A stretch of DNA of 64,000 bases, taken from Basidiobolus meristosporus CBS 931.73. Taxonomy: Eukaryota; Basidiobolomycota; Basidiobolomycetes; Basidiobolales; Basidiobolaceae. The stretch lies in contig MCFE01000422.1 of the NCBI GenBank assembly GCA_002104905.1, forward strand, positions 1 through 64,000, read 5' to 3'. Position 1 is the stretch's first letter; every line of letters starts with the position of its first letter. Shown piece after piece: positions 21,491 through 32,710 of the stretch. Below the pieces are notes generated by a model. The model was not told where the DNA came from and ran no database searches. It saw only the letters and a list, made by a program, of their open reading frames with translations. Both the position numbers and the translations under genes were made by a program.

Positions 21491-22912
21491 ATGCAGACAG
21501 CTTGTTTCATTCTTTTTCTCGGTTCACCAGCTAGTCCTTGGTGGCTTTATACTATAGTATCTTCTAGGAACATGCTTGACGCTGGGGCTATAGCTGCTGC
21601 CATTATTGGCCCTATATGGGTTATTCAAAGCGTTGTCATCGCAATCATGCTGTGGAAGCGCAGACATTGCGAATTCATACGCTATAGATCACCCAAACTC
21701 ACGATCCTCTCTATCTTCACAACCTGCCTGATACATATGGTCCTGGCGTTGCACTGGACGAACACATACGAGGTGCCATGCTTCGTAAACATGTGGGTTT
21801 TGCAACTTGGATATTACCTTGTTGACTGGGTCATCATCGTTAAATCCGTCAGACTTCTATTCATTTATAACCTGAGCGCGGCAAAACTGGCAACCACATT
21901 GAATGCGCCTGCTTCCCCGCCCTGGCCAAAACAAATCACCCAACAAAAGCGTGATTTCCTCAACCACTCCGAGATAGAGATGCCGGATATCTCTAGTATC
22001 TCTGCGGTCATTACCATTCCCAAGCCATCCGACCTCAGCAGTAATTGGTATCATCGGCACAAGAACCTAGGGACTCCAAAGTCATTGTTCAGGCTCATGT
22101 TTGGTGCACTGTTGGTGCACCTGATAGTGCTGGTTATTCAGCAAGCTTTGGGTTATAGTGTGAGTACCAGTTTCTACATCACGTCGGATCTATGCTTCGA
22201 TAGGTGGGAGTGGATCTCCTTTCAGATCTTTTTGGGCTTCTATAGTTGTATATTTATTACTTTGTTGATCCAGTCCAAAGACATCAACGACGCATACGGC
22301 ATCCGCTTGGAGCTGATCATTGTAACTATCGAGTCGCTGCTTTTCAACGGAGTGTTTATTGTATACTTCTCTGTATCTCGCATCAGTTTGTCAAGAGAGT
22401 TGGCGATATCTATCGGGGCCTTTGTCTTCTCCAGCGTCTATTACTTCTTCATGGCCATCAAGCCCGCTTTGCAGGCATATGGATTTTTCCATGGTGGATC
22501 CTTCGGGGCCCAACCCCAGCCTTTAAAGCTTGACAATGAGTCGTTCGAACTGGTGCTCAACAGTCCCGATTTATTCCAGCAGTTCAAGCTGTTTGCTGTA
22601 AAGGACTTCACAGTGGAGAACCTCCTATGCTACGAACAGTACCAGCAATTACATCAGATTCCCCCGGAGTCAGGCTGCTTAAATAACGCGTTGGTGAAGT
22701 TTTTCGAGACATTCGTCCATGTTAATTCCAATCTTATGGTGAATCTCACCTCCGCAACCCGGCACGAAATTGAAGACCTGGTCCAGAGACAGGAATGCCA
22801 TCTGGGCATGTACGACTCGCTGTACCTCGAAGTGAAAGACCTGATGTTTCGCAATACCTTCCCACGATTTTTACTGAGCGACGAGAACTCCTCCAACCTG
22901 TACTACCCTTGA
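21491..22912 (+). CDS. Seven-transmembrane receptor fused to an RGS domain
   Basis: Single exon, 473 residues. About seven hydrophobic segments occupy residues 1-330, including AAAIIGPIWVIQSVVIAIML, LGYYLVDWVIIVKSVRLLFI, LLVHLIVLVIQQALGY and FQIFLGFYSCIFITLLIQ. Residues about 345-465 form an RGS domain: SFELVLNSPDLFQQFKLFAV, then FTVENLLCYEQYQQL, and near the end YDSLYLEVKDLMFRNTFPRF. RGS domains speed GTP hydrolysis by G-alpha, so this is a receptor-type G-protein regulator similar in layout to plant RGS1 and fungal RGS-GPCRs. A second methionine (MLDAGAIA, 21572) is an alternative start. An AATAAA lies at 23068-23073. Confidence 0.9.
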   Translation: MQTACFILFLGSPASPWWLYTIVSSRNMLDAGAIAAAIIGPIWVIQSVVIAIMLWKRRHCEFIRYRSPKLTILSIFTTCLIHMVLALHWTNTYEVPCFVNMWVLQLGYYLVDWVIIVKSVRLLFIYNLSAAKLATTLNAPASPPWPKQITQQKRDFLNHSEIEMPDISSISAVITIPKPSDLSSNWYHRHKNLGTPKSLFRLMFGALLVHLIVLVIQQALGYSVSTSFYITSDLCFDRWEWISFQIFLGFYSCIFITLLIQSKDINDAYGIRLELIIVTIESLLFNGVFIVYFSVSRISLSRELAISIGAFVFSSVYYFFMAIKPALQAYGFFHGGSFGAQPQPLKLDNESFELVLNSPDLFQQFKLFAVKDFTVENLLCYEQYQQLHQIPPESGCLNNALVKFFETFVHVNSNLMVNLTSATRHEIEDLVQRQECHLGMYDSLYLEVKDLMFRNTFPRFLLSDENSSNLYYP

Positions 22913-24129
22913 GACCATGTTCGATTTAGGAGCAATTGATTTACTTCTGGATACGAGGAAGCTCAACCATACATTAGACGCCACCTCCAGATCCCTTCCA
23001 AATTGTCTATACCTCAACCACCCTACCCGACCAACTGTAAATTCTCTGATACCCTTCCTTATCGTAAAATAAAATAGTGCTGCTAATGGTTTGTACAGTC
23101 ACCGGAACAACGTCTTGACTTCACAAATCGCCCTAGAAAGCGTCATCATCCCAATAAGGCAATCAAAGCCTACTTGAAATAAGCGGATCTAGAACCTCAG
23201 CGGGTCCAGGAAACCGCAAATTGATGAATGAGGTCAGATTTGGTAGCAGAAGCCAGCCTGCCAATCGAACAGACGCCCGCACTGGCATGGATCCCGTCGA
23301 ACAAAGGCACTTCTATCCGAGGCTGCTTTCTTTATCAGGCACTCCAGTCGCCTTCGTGTAGATCACTTCTGTCTATTCCCATATATATGGACAGAGTCAG
23401 ACCGATTTCCATTTCGATCGGTGGCAAATAGAATGAGATATCCAAGTGCGACCAGTACGACGTTTCTGGAACCCGATTGCCAATAAGACTAGGCTGCCAG
23501 TCTAGTACATTCTTTCCGTGGCCCACAAAGGTGGCAAGGTTCGAGAATCGGACGCTAAAATCACTTAGAGTGATGTTCGGTGGCTCTTGCAGCCATGGCC
23601 AACTTTGAGCATGTCCCATTTTGAGGAATCCCCGAGTAACCAGCTATCCACTGTCATCCTCGCGTGATGCCAAGCTGCATGTTTCCTTGGTGGTCGGCTG
23701 TGTTATGTGCAATTGTCTGTATTACGACTGTGGCATAAATATATGCCCCCTGTCCCACTTCGGACGGGGCAATCTATCAAGATCGATCCTCAGTGGGACT
23801 TCGATATAGTTAGCAATCCATATAGCGTGCGTATGGAAGTTCCATGGGAGCCACAGTTTCTCGTCAAGTATACTGCGCAAATTGTGTGATTGCAACGAAA
23901 ATTTTATTATTCGACATACTCGGTATTAAACAAGCGCGGAAACTACTTATATCATCGCTTCCCACAAGTGTCCGCAGAATCGGTAAATCAGGCTGGAGAT
24001 GACCAAGGAATTTGATATTCCATGTGGTTGACCACTGTCCCTGGGTAGTAATATAGCTTCACAGTGAATTGGTGATGATTGCAAGATGCCACCGATAAGG
24101 GGCGGTAAGGATTCACGCAAAACTATTCA
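22913..24129. other. Intergenic between convergent genes, one ambiguous open frame
   Basis: Contains the polyA region of the 7TM-RGS gene (AATAAA at 23068) and the 3' flank of the arrestin gene. A minus-strand frame at 23335-23619 and an adjoining frame near 23740-23885 read protein-like, but the plus strand also reads protein-like at 23707-23889. I cannot decide, and call no gene. Confidence 0.4.
23068..23073 (+). terminator. Candidate polyadenylation signal of the 7TM-RGS gene
   Basis: AATAAA about 155 nt after the stop codon. Confidence 0.35.
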
Positions 24130-25950
24130 CTAACTATACTGCCAGTGCTGTGATGCCCCGGCTCTAAGTGCCTCCTGGTATGAGGGCGGTAGGTCATCCT
24201 CGGTTTCCTGCGAGGGTGGAACTTCTTCGGCTTCATCCACCATATATCCTAGGTCGAGAGCGGAAGGTGCAGAAGGGATCGAGGGGCGACTATCCCGTGG
24301 AGTAGAGGTGCTTGCACTTGGCTCCACGGTGAGACTATCAAGTGGAGGTTTTTCCATCAAATGCATATGAGGAGCTGATGGCTCGGGATTGAAGGTAGCG
24401 TTTGGTGCGATGTTTTGGGAGGAATTCCGACGACTGTGGCCATTCCCAACCATAATTTGCTCATGAGAGCTGGCTCTACTTAAGTCAAAGCTATTCTTGG
24501 ACGTGCTCGGCTGTATGGAAGGCTCGGGGGCTAGCGTCTGATCTTGCCCTCCGGAGATATCGTACAGCTCCTGGTCCTCGGTCAGGTAAGGCAGAACCAC
24601 AGTCCAATCTCCCTCTTCTTCGGCGGCATGACTTGTGTAATCAGTGATGTCGGGAGTCACCTCGTCCTCTTCGAAAGATTCTCCCATAATGGGGTATGTG
24701 CCTACCACCAAGGGAAATTCATATTCCAATCTTTTTTTGTGAAATGTGCTAGGAACAAGGTCGACTTTCACATGAATCTCATATGAAAAAGATATAAGAG
24801 GTGATTTAATTGTTGTCGGAGGAAGAGAATGTGGAATACGAAGCTTGGCCTCCGCTGTAGTGGAAAGCGATGTGGAATCAACATTATATGCAAGGTCCTG
24901 AGCAAACACTACTGAAGCTTGCTTTTGCTCATATCTAGGAAGAATAAGGCGTGTTAAAGGATGGGTTGCGAGCCAAGGCGTTTCTAATTGCGGTTTACCC
25001 ATTAGCCATGAACGAAGACAACTGGAGAAGCTTCACATGAATCCCATTTGCATCTCTTATCGGTTGAATATGGCTGATGCTGATTTTGACCGGAATTATC
25101 TCACCTAAAAGAGTTTAAATTCATCAGATGTTAACTTGCAATACAGCTGTATCTAAACCGAACCTTTTGTAAATGCTTTTTTTGGTATAAACACTTTAGC
25201 TTTGACTGGTCCCTTGCTCTTCCGGAAGGTTCCTAGTGTGAGAATCGCTTCTTTCGTTTCCTCGAGAGGCGTCAGGTAAATTGGGTCCTGGGAATCAACA
25301 AAATCGGATACAAGGACAGGGCAAACACATCGTGGTGAGAGCGCGGTAGGAATCCATGGCTTATGATGGGTAGCGCGAAGTGTGTATTGAATCGACCCTT
25401 TGTTTCCCTAGGAATTTAGTTAGGTTGTGTAAATGGAGGCAACGGATCCACCTTAAGGAAGATCGCATTTACTTACGAGATAGCACGTTGGCAAAGAGAA
25501 AGACGAAGAAGTTGCAGGGAGATGAAATTCAAAAGGGAACTTATGTTCCCCTATAGACAGATTTGTTGCGGTGTCCGAATTCCGGGTCCCAAACAATATA
25601 AGCTCAGTATTAAATAGGGTTACCGTTTGAGTTTCATTAAATTTACTACAAATAGCGTGAATACGAGGCTAAAGAGGAGGATAAGTCAAGGCATACCGTT
25701 CAGTTAGTGACATCAGTGAAGTAGTGATCTCTCCGATAAATTGGAGAATCACGTACTTTGTGGAAGTATTTCGTGACATTCTCAATACCACATTGCCTAC
25801 ATGTTCACGCCTTTTCATAAGCCAATTTCTATATCTCGGTGGTTACGATGAGAAGAACGTACCGCATACTGCATCTCCTGGAAAATAGGTTCTCTCTTGG
25901 TCATCTAATTCAATGCTCAAACTTGAAGTGGAAGCCAGTGCCGATAGCAT
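24130..25950 (-). CDS. Alpha-arrestin (ART-type) ubiquitin-ligase adaptor
   Basis: Adaptor expected to link membrane transporters or receptors to a Rsp5/Nedd4 ubiquitin ligase for endocytosis. Six exons on the minus strand: 25863-25950, 25697-25796, 25477-25645, 25164-25407, 24999-25104, 24130-24934; phases close to 503 residues. The arrestin N lobe includes RTYFPGDAVCGNVVLRMS, HKFPFEFHLPA and GNKGSIQYTLRA; the C lobe includes KAKVFIPKKAFTKGE and RLEYEFPLVVGTYPI. A long Ser/Pro-rich tail follows, with a near-terminal PY motif (DLPPSYQEAL) that would bind WW domains. The N lobe appears only after splicing. One donor (gttcgg, exon 4) is unusual but keeps the frame. The gene is convergent with the 7TM-RGS receptor. 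Confidence 0.9.
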
Positions 25951-26388
25951 ATTTACAAAAACGAACAACCACAGACAATCTTATCTGGCTGTGAAATAGA
26001 ATTTTATTCAACAATTTGAGCGAACGGGATTAAATGTATTCAAAAGTATGGTCCTAAATTCGAAGATTCTCTTTTGTATATTATCCTAGTTCATGCTACG
26101 TCATACATGTGGGAGTTTTTCTGACTCTCAAACCATGTTTCGCTCAAGTGCTTTTAATCAATATTGGCTTTGTGTCTGGTACCCAGGCAATACAATCCGG
26201 TTCTCGGGAAGTCCAAGGGAATCTCTTTGGGCCTCCCAAAGAGATGTCTAACCGTTCGAAGCGACATCGGTGAATACTCGACTCTTAAATAAAAGCTTTA
26301 TTCCTGAGGTTGCTGATGGGTAGCAATGTACAAAACCATCCAAGTGGTAAATCAATGCATGTGATTCACAAGTTCTCACTTGTAGGTG
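25951..26388. other. Intergenic
   Basis: Short spacer between two minus-strand genes: promoter of the arrestin gene and 3' flank of the MFSD1-like gene. Nothing else seen. Confidence 0.5.
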
Positions 26389-28288
26389 TTAAAATATATG
26401 AACAAAAAATGTATACCAGCTAATAGCGAGCAGAACCAATAGGACTCCTCCAAAGACGCGGTTCCAGTTAGACGTTTCGCCCTTCTTTTCTTCGATGTCT
26501 TTCTTGACTGTACCCTGGATATGCTCAGCACGCTTTTTGTCACTCATATCCAAGATGGAATGCCAGGTGGTTTTGTTGGTGATCCAGATGAGAACGCTAA
26601 GGATCAATGCAACGATCCCAAGTGCAACATAAAATTTCATCACGCTATCGTATTTGTCAGAGCCTCTGTCTTGAAGTCTTCCGGCAAAGATATCAAAGAT
26701 CGTATTGCCAATGTTGTTGGCACTTTTGTAAACTCCGAAGGCAGTTCCAACGGCATCCTTATTCAGGACTAAAGGTATACCAGAGAGCACGCACACCGGT
26801 CCGATACTCAAGGAGATAGAGAAGACAAGCATCCCAATGATGGGGTGAATTGACGTAAAGCCAAGTGTGTACATAGAAAAGAGGAATGTCAAGGATGACA
26901 TTATGACTGTTGATGATATAATGGCATTTAGTATATTGCGATAATTAAACTGGGGCCAGGAAATGTTACCTGACAGAGTTCTCTTTCCGAAGCCATCAAG
27001 AACATAACCCATGAATGGAGCAATGAAGATGGGAAGGAATTGGGCGAAACTGGCATAAAAACTGGCATGTCCTTCGTCGACGTTGAAGCGCCTCATAACC
27101 AACTCACTAATGAGAAATTTAGTATAGAAATCATGTATTATTCTGTTTGAGCACACATACCTATTTATGTGAAGGAACGTGGTCCACCCACTACCGATTA
27201 TGAAGTTCAACCAAATCATGATCCATACGATACCAGGGAAATAAAGAAGGCGTGAAAATTTGAACTCCTTCTTATTGCGAAGGCGCAACAACTCCTCGGA
27301 GTTTGTGCTCTCATTCGACGCCCTGACAATGATCACATACAGAATATTGATCAGCATGGAGAGGATGCACAGTACGGCGGATAGCTTGGGAGCAAAGAAT
27401 GAGATATACGTTAATCGTTCAATGGAAATAAAATGAGATGTACCCAAAATGCTGCCCCATAGAATCCGACTGCTTTGTTGAGGGGGACAGCAGTTACAAA
27501 GGCCAAGTATGAGGCCTGATAGAGATGTATTTAGCCATGTTTCTACAGTAAAGTAGGAGACTTGCTTTACCAATCGAGATGTTGCTATTTGAAGTCCAAG
27601 AGCTATAGCCAGTCCTTTTCCTCGGAACCAGTGACTTATAATTGTTTCCTGAATAATTACAATCGTGCCAGACCCGATCCTGCAATATAACAAATTAGAA
27701 AACCACGTAAGCATGTTTAGCCAAAAAAGTATTTTGATACCCATAAAGTATACGGCCAACAATCATTGTCGGGAAAGAAGAATATGAGGCTGAAAAGGCT
27801 ACGAATACGTTTCCGAGAGCAATTAACGTTGTGGAAAGGATTGAGCCCATGTTTGTGCCAAAGGCGTCAATAAACGCCCCACCAAGAATCGGCAGTACTG
27901 TATTGACTAGAGAGACGGAAGATTGAAGTACTCCATACTCAGAGTTGGATATCCCTAGCTCCTTTACATAGAGGTGTCGAGTTAGCGATGTTTGTTTCTG
28001 AGACTGGTAACAAGTATTCTTACTTCTTTAATTGTGTTTTTCAAAGCACCAAGCGTATGTGCGGCATAATGGCTACCCACTTGATCATAGTGAATAAAGT
28101 ATCTAGTAGGTCATAAATAAAATACACTAACCTGAGAGGAGTAGAGCACAAAGCAAGGCAATAGCTTTATATTTCCATGGTTTATCCTCAAAATTAGCTC
28201 CTTCCCCTAGCTGTCTATTACCGGAGGAACCGATAAGAGGCTGCGTTTCTGAAGACGTATTCGCCCGCTGACTTTCTGTGGAAGACAT
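26389..28288 (-). CDS. MFSD1-like major facilitator transporter
   Basis: Twelve-helix MFS protein most like MFSD1, a lysosomal dipeptide exporter in animals. Eight exons on the minus strand: 28132-28288, 28024-28079, 27741-27961, 27571-27679, 27444-27515, 27161-27384, 26970-27106, 26389-26906; phases close to 497 residues. Similarity to MFSD1 includes GSHYAAHTLGALKNTIKE, the GRILYGIGSGT loop, and GYVLDGFGKRTLSVIMSS. The last needs removal of a 63-nt in-frame-looking intron (26907-26969), after which its length matches human MFSD1 exactly. The N-terminus has an acidic dileucine signal (ETQPLI), consistent with vacuolar or lysosomal sorting. A peptide substrate is inferred only from the family. 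Confidence 0.85.
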
Positions 28289-29488
28289 GGAAACCCACTT
28301 AAAACAGGGAAAAAAATAAGATAACGATGCTAACGAAAGCGAGGTATCATTTTATAGTCAGTCAGTCTAGAATGAGCTTTAAGAAAACGGTTGAACTACC
28401 TATAGGGATAGGTATACTCGTCCTATGATTTGATAATGACCCAATATATTGTCAATGCAGTTTATCAGATCGAGTACCAATCATCACTTCCTACACATCG
28501 CGGTGATTATCACCAATATGGAATATACGAATCAACATTCCTTCCAGCCATTCAACTCACTCCGAACAGCTCACTTTTAAGGAAAAAATCCAATTTGTGT
28601 GCATACCTGATCTTCCATCATACCCTGTGGCATAATGTACAACACCACCTAGCCCATCGGACATCTACTAGACCCCTTTATGTTTTGTACCGGTGGGAGT
28701 AAAAAACCTATTGTTGGAGCAAAAACTTCAAATGGGCAAAATACGTTCCATGCTTTGACGTGAAAGCACAGAAGGCTCTCCGAATGTTATCAGATCTTGA
28801 ATCTTCTCAGTCAAAATAGGCAATCTTTCATTCCGATCAACAATTATCAGATCCTCTAGCAATTATTGAGAAGGTATTTATCTACTTTAAATTATAATAG
28901 TATACAATATACGCATTTACAACATTTGGATGTGGTGTCGAAGAAGGTTACATCGTAAGGGATAAGCCTTAATGAGACTTGATTATTAAGCTAGACAATC
29001 TGTTACTTGGTAGATATTTATTCCGTCATTATGAGATCTTGCGGTAGGTAACTCTTGCTCCTTTCAACAGCTCAGTTGCTGGGAAGCATGGATCAAAGCG
29101 AACAGGTATGGATGCTTTCGTCATGATTTCCTAAACACGCCCAAATGCAGAAAACATCGCCAATATATGGGTCAGCTCTCAGATCGATTGACCTCCACAT
29201 TACTACACGGTCATATGTTGTAAAAAGAGTAACCGTTGCTGTTCATGCGATTTTCCAGCCGTTATTCATTTAATAAAAATATAATGAGTAGCTCACAGAT
29301 GCATTGAAAATTAATATAAAAAAGGATCACTCGTGAGGTGATGAGGCTAAAGCGTGGAAGAGAAATGAACTACAGTCTAAAGCAGATTAAAATCTATTCT
29401 AATTGATGTCGTTTGGTGGGGGGGGAAGGGATTTGTAACCCGCTGGCATGAAAACCAAATCAACCAAAAGTAATCCCTGAATGGTGTA
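28289..29488. other. Intergenic
   Basis: 1.2 kb with only short frames, for example 90 codons at 28430-28702 with no recognisable sequence. AT-rich, with a T/G-rich tract near 29415-29430. Confidence 0.5.
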
Positions 29489-30969
29489 TTATACAGCAGC
29501 AGCAGTAGCTGCAGTAGGCTCCTCATCACCATTAGATGTAGCCTCGGTAATCTTGGCACTTTTAGATTTCTTGTAATTGTGGGTCTCGCATTGATGGCAA
29601 GTTTCATTCTTTCGACAGCATTGCTTGCAGGATTGGAATGGGCACTTGACAGAAGCTACATTCTTGCAATGGCTACAAAGTCCCTCTCTAATCTTCTTTG
29701 GCTTGGGGTTCTTTTTTGGAGATTCGTTATCCAATGGCTTTCTCTTTAACGACTGGTCGTCCTCGTTAGCGGCTTCGGGGGCTTTCACTGTTGGCTCGCT
29801 TTTGGGCTCAGGAAGTGGAGGTCGGAAATAAGGCTGACACAACCAATGAGGAATATTTAGAGTTCCGTCTTCATTAGTAGTAATCTCACTAGGAGTATTC
29901 TTGGCAGTTTCTTCCAATCGTCGTTTCAACTCTTGAACAATCTTTTCGAACTCTTCAATGGTTTTAACCTTTCCTAATTGCTCGCGCATATCCGTATGGA
30001 TATGAAGACAGGGGCGGAAGATTTTGAATAAATGGGGGCGAATCATGTGGGTCTTTGTGGGAATCTCCTTGCAGATATCAAGATACTCTTGCGCCATTTG
30101 CCATACAGGTAACAGTTTTCCAGAAAACAATGCTGGGTTGTATAAATTTCCTTCAGCAGACATAACTCCATTGGCACCAGTATAGTCTAGACATTTCTGA
30201 ACGTCTTCGTGGTATAAAATATTGCCATTGGCAAAAACGGGAACAGAAACAGCCTCACGGACAAGTTTGATTTGCTCCCAGTCAGCCAAACCTGTCTTGT
30301 GGCCCTTTTGCTCACGCAAACGCCCATGAACAGTAAGAAGCTGAGCACCTGCATCAACCAACATTTTAGCGTACTCAATGGTCTTGTTTACATCCGGGAA
30401 GATTCGGATTTTGCAAGTGACGGGAATTGAGAGCTCTTTGTGTAGCAGGGAAACTATTGAAAGAGTTAGTAATCCTATTAAAGAAAAGCATAATATATAG
30501 CAATACATACCCATTCGTTTCAGCAGATCCCAGTCTTCCATCAAAAATGACCCATAGTGTCCCCTTTTGGCAATATGCTGAGGACAACCAATATTTAGAT
30601 CAACGGCGTCACACTTGTCTTGAACCAAAAGGGCTGCCTTGAGTAGAGTTTCCGGGTCATTGGCACAAAATTGCACTACTAACGGACGGTCTTGGGGGCT
30701 GGTAGTGAATTGTTCGTCTCGATAGTGCTGACTCTCTGAAAAAAGTCTAGCATGGAACATGGGTGTATAGCAAAGGTCTGCGCCATATCTACGGCTAAGT
30801 ACACGCCAGGCCTGCCGATCAGAGAATACAGGTTAAACCTATGAAGTACTGTGGCTTCCTATAAGAAATATACCTCTTCAGATTGATCTACCATCGGAGC
30901 AACAACATATTTTGCACTCTTCAGGGATTTCTCCCAAAATTCGAAACCGGTTGGCTTTTGAATGGTCAT
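29489..30969 (-). CDS. DUS1: tRNA-dihydrouridine synthase, Dus1 type
   Basis: FMN enzyme reducing uridines 16 and 17 of the tRNA D-loop (family knowledge). Three exons on the minus strand: 30874-30969, 30511-30811, 29489-30453; 453 residues. The N-terminus has [20 protein letters not shown] (FMN site), then the catalytic cysteine block [17 protein letters not shown] (Cys108), CKIRIF, TVHGR and VFANGNI. The C-terminal extension has a Cys-rich zinc-like cluster ([24 protein letters not shown]) as in DUS1L proteins, followed by an Ala/Thr tail. The first two exons are short and recover the conserved N-terminus. All catalytic residues are present. Confidence 0.95.
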
Positions 30970-31774
30970 CCTGGACGTTGATACCTAGTGAGGGGGCTCC
31001 ACAAGAGATGGGATTTATGTATATTTCAGAAATACTGCACTTGGAAAAAAAAGCATGATACTGGTCATGAGATTCCAAAATCATTGGTGAGTATTTGTAT
31101 TCCAGAATCCCCAAAAAAAGTGGAAGGTTTGGACCAATTACTACATAAAGGAATACTGGAAGATATTCGACCAGATTGATTGCGGATGGATACTCAAGAG
31201 TAGATTTAACGTTAACTGATTTCAAATCTGGATAGTTTAAATGGCGTAGATCAGCAGTCATTATAAACCATCTCTACCCGCACCTTGACAAGTCGGATGG
31301 TTTGAGGCATTGTGTGAAAGTCAATGGTCTCCCAGTTAGAAGCCATTTGTAATTGGAGCTAATTCCTACGCTCCGATCACATTGGTTGGCTTTTCCTTTC
31401 TAAATAAAGTCATAATGAATGATACTTAGGGTTAGATCTTCTTGTGTGAGATTAATTTCCAATTGATGGAAGCTATTTTCCACCTCGCTTGTGCTTCTAT
31501 CTTCAGATATCACGTGCGCAGGAAACCTGGACCACCAATGATTAGGGTCATGCTACTGCTGGCTATTAAGCATGTCGTTGGAAGTACATGTATTATTGTT
31601 AATTTACCATATATTCTTGCCTCACAGCAAAGCCTCTAAGCCCAACTATATTTTAATAGAGTTACAAATTCATAGCCTGGACGCATACAACTAACTAGAG
31701 CAGCGTATAGTTGGCAAAGCATATCCTTAAAGTGGGTGACTTGAGCCTAAACACATTTTTTCGAAGTGAACAAT
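30970..31774. other. Divergent promoter region
   Basis: Lies between DUS1 (minus) and the velvet gene (plus), holding both promoters. Open frames of 60-130 codons have no recognisable content; one of them is an antisense shadow of the DUS1 first exon. Confidence 0.5.
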
Positions 31775-32710
31775 ATGTTATCCAAGGAAACGAATTTACA
31801 AACTGATCGGTACTTCTACAACGCAACGATTTCTAAATCATTCTCAAGGGACTAGTATTTACTTCAACCTATTGTAGTCATTTCGATTTGACTATTGTTC
31901 AGCAGCCAGATAATGGATGCGCTTGTGGAGATGACACTAGAGACCGCGTACCCCTTGATCCTCCTTTTATTGTCCAATTGGTAATACGTGATGGGCATGG
32001 AAATGAATTACCTTGGTAATGTCTGCATTGGCTAAACTTATATCGGTGCCTTTATGCCTTTCTTTGCCTGACTTTAGATAATTCGATATTCTATACTCCT
32101 CTGCACATTGAGATACTAATGCGGGCATTGCTTAATTGTTTATATCCTTTTGCATGGACATCGACATACCTTGTAGTGGAGAAGATATTCCCTTTCTGGT
32201 GGCTCACGTTAGCTTGTGGTCAGAAGATGGCTCTGAGCCTCGTGATATTATTCAAAGCGCAGAGGGAGCCACTAGATTGTTGTTGGGATCTTCCGCCTCC
32301 TCCGTAAACACCTGTGCTGATCCAGAGTCCGAGCTGAGGCAGGCCTCATACTTTGTCTTTGGTGATCTTTCTGTGCGTGTTAGCGGAAAATATCGACTAG
32401 GAGTATCCTTAGCCAACATCAAAGGGTAAGACCATGACACAATTCCGGTTTGTTAGATTGACTAATAACTTAGTGCCAATAGAAACCTGCTAATGCGACA
32501 GGGTCCAACTACAACTATAGCCTCGGTGCTCTCGGAAGCATTTGTAGTCAAGGAGAAGTACGAGTATACCGGGTTTGGAGGTTTGTTGTCATTTCGTTCG
32601 AATTAGTATTCGATTTATTAAAGCCAAGCCTGTTGCCAGAGCCAACGCCAATAACCATTCGATTGGCCTCACAAGGTGTAAGATCATTAGCTGGATTTAG
32701 AGCACAATAG
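31775..32710 (+). CDS. Velvet-domain transcription regulator (VosA/VelB-like)
   Basis: Fungal-specific DNA-binding velvet factor; relatives control spore formation and secondary metabolism. Five exons: 31775-31809, 31878-32015, 32177-32425, 32483-32580, 32640-32710; phases close to 196 residues. The domain is nearly the whole protein: FDLTIVQQPDNGCACG, RVPLDPPFIVQLVIRD, PFLVAHVSLWSEDG, FVFGDLSVRVSGKYRLGVSL and a final VKEKYEYTGFGG...QGVRS block. Every conserved velvet block lies in a different exon, so the splice model is strongly supported. The second intron (161 nt, 32016-32176, with TACTAAT) is longer than its neighbours. There is no long disordered tail, unlike many Dikarya velvet proteins. 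Confidence 0.9.

Noticed and set aside
26907-26969. Continuous in-frame reading through this segment of the MFSD1-like gene
   Set aside because: It has gtaaca...caacag ends and a TACTAAAT branch-like site, and removing it makes the helix length match human MFSD1; treated as an in-frame intron.
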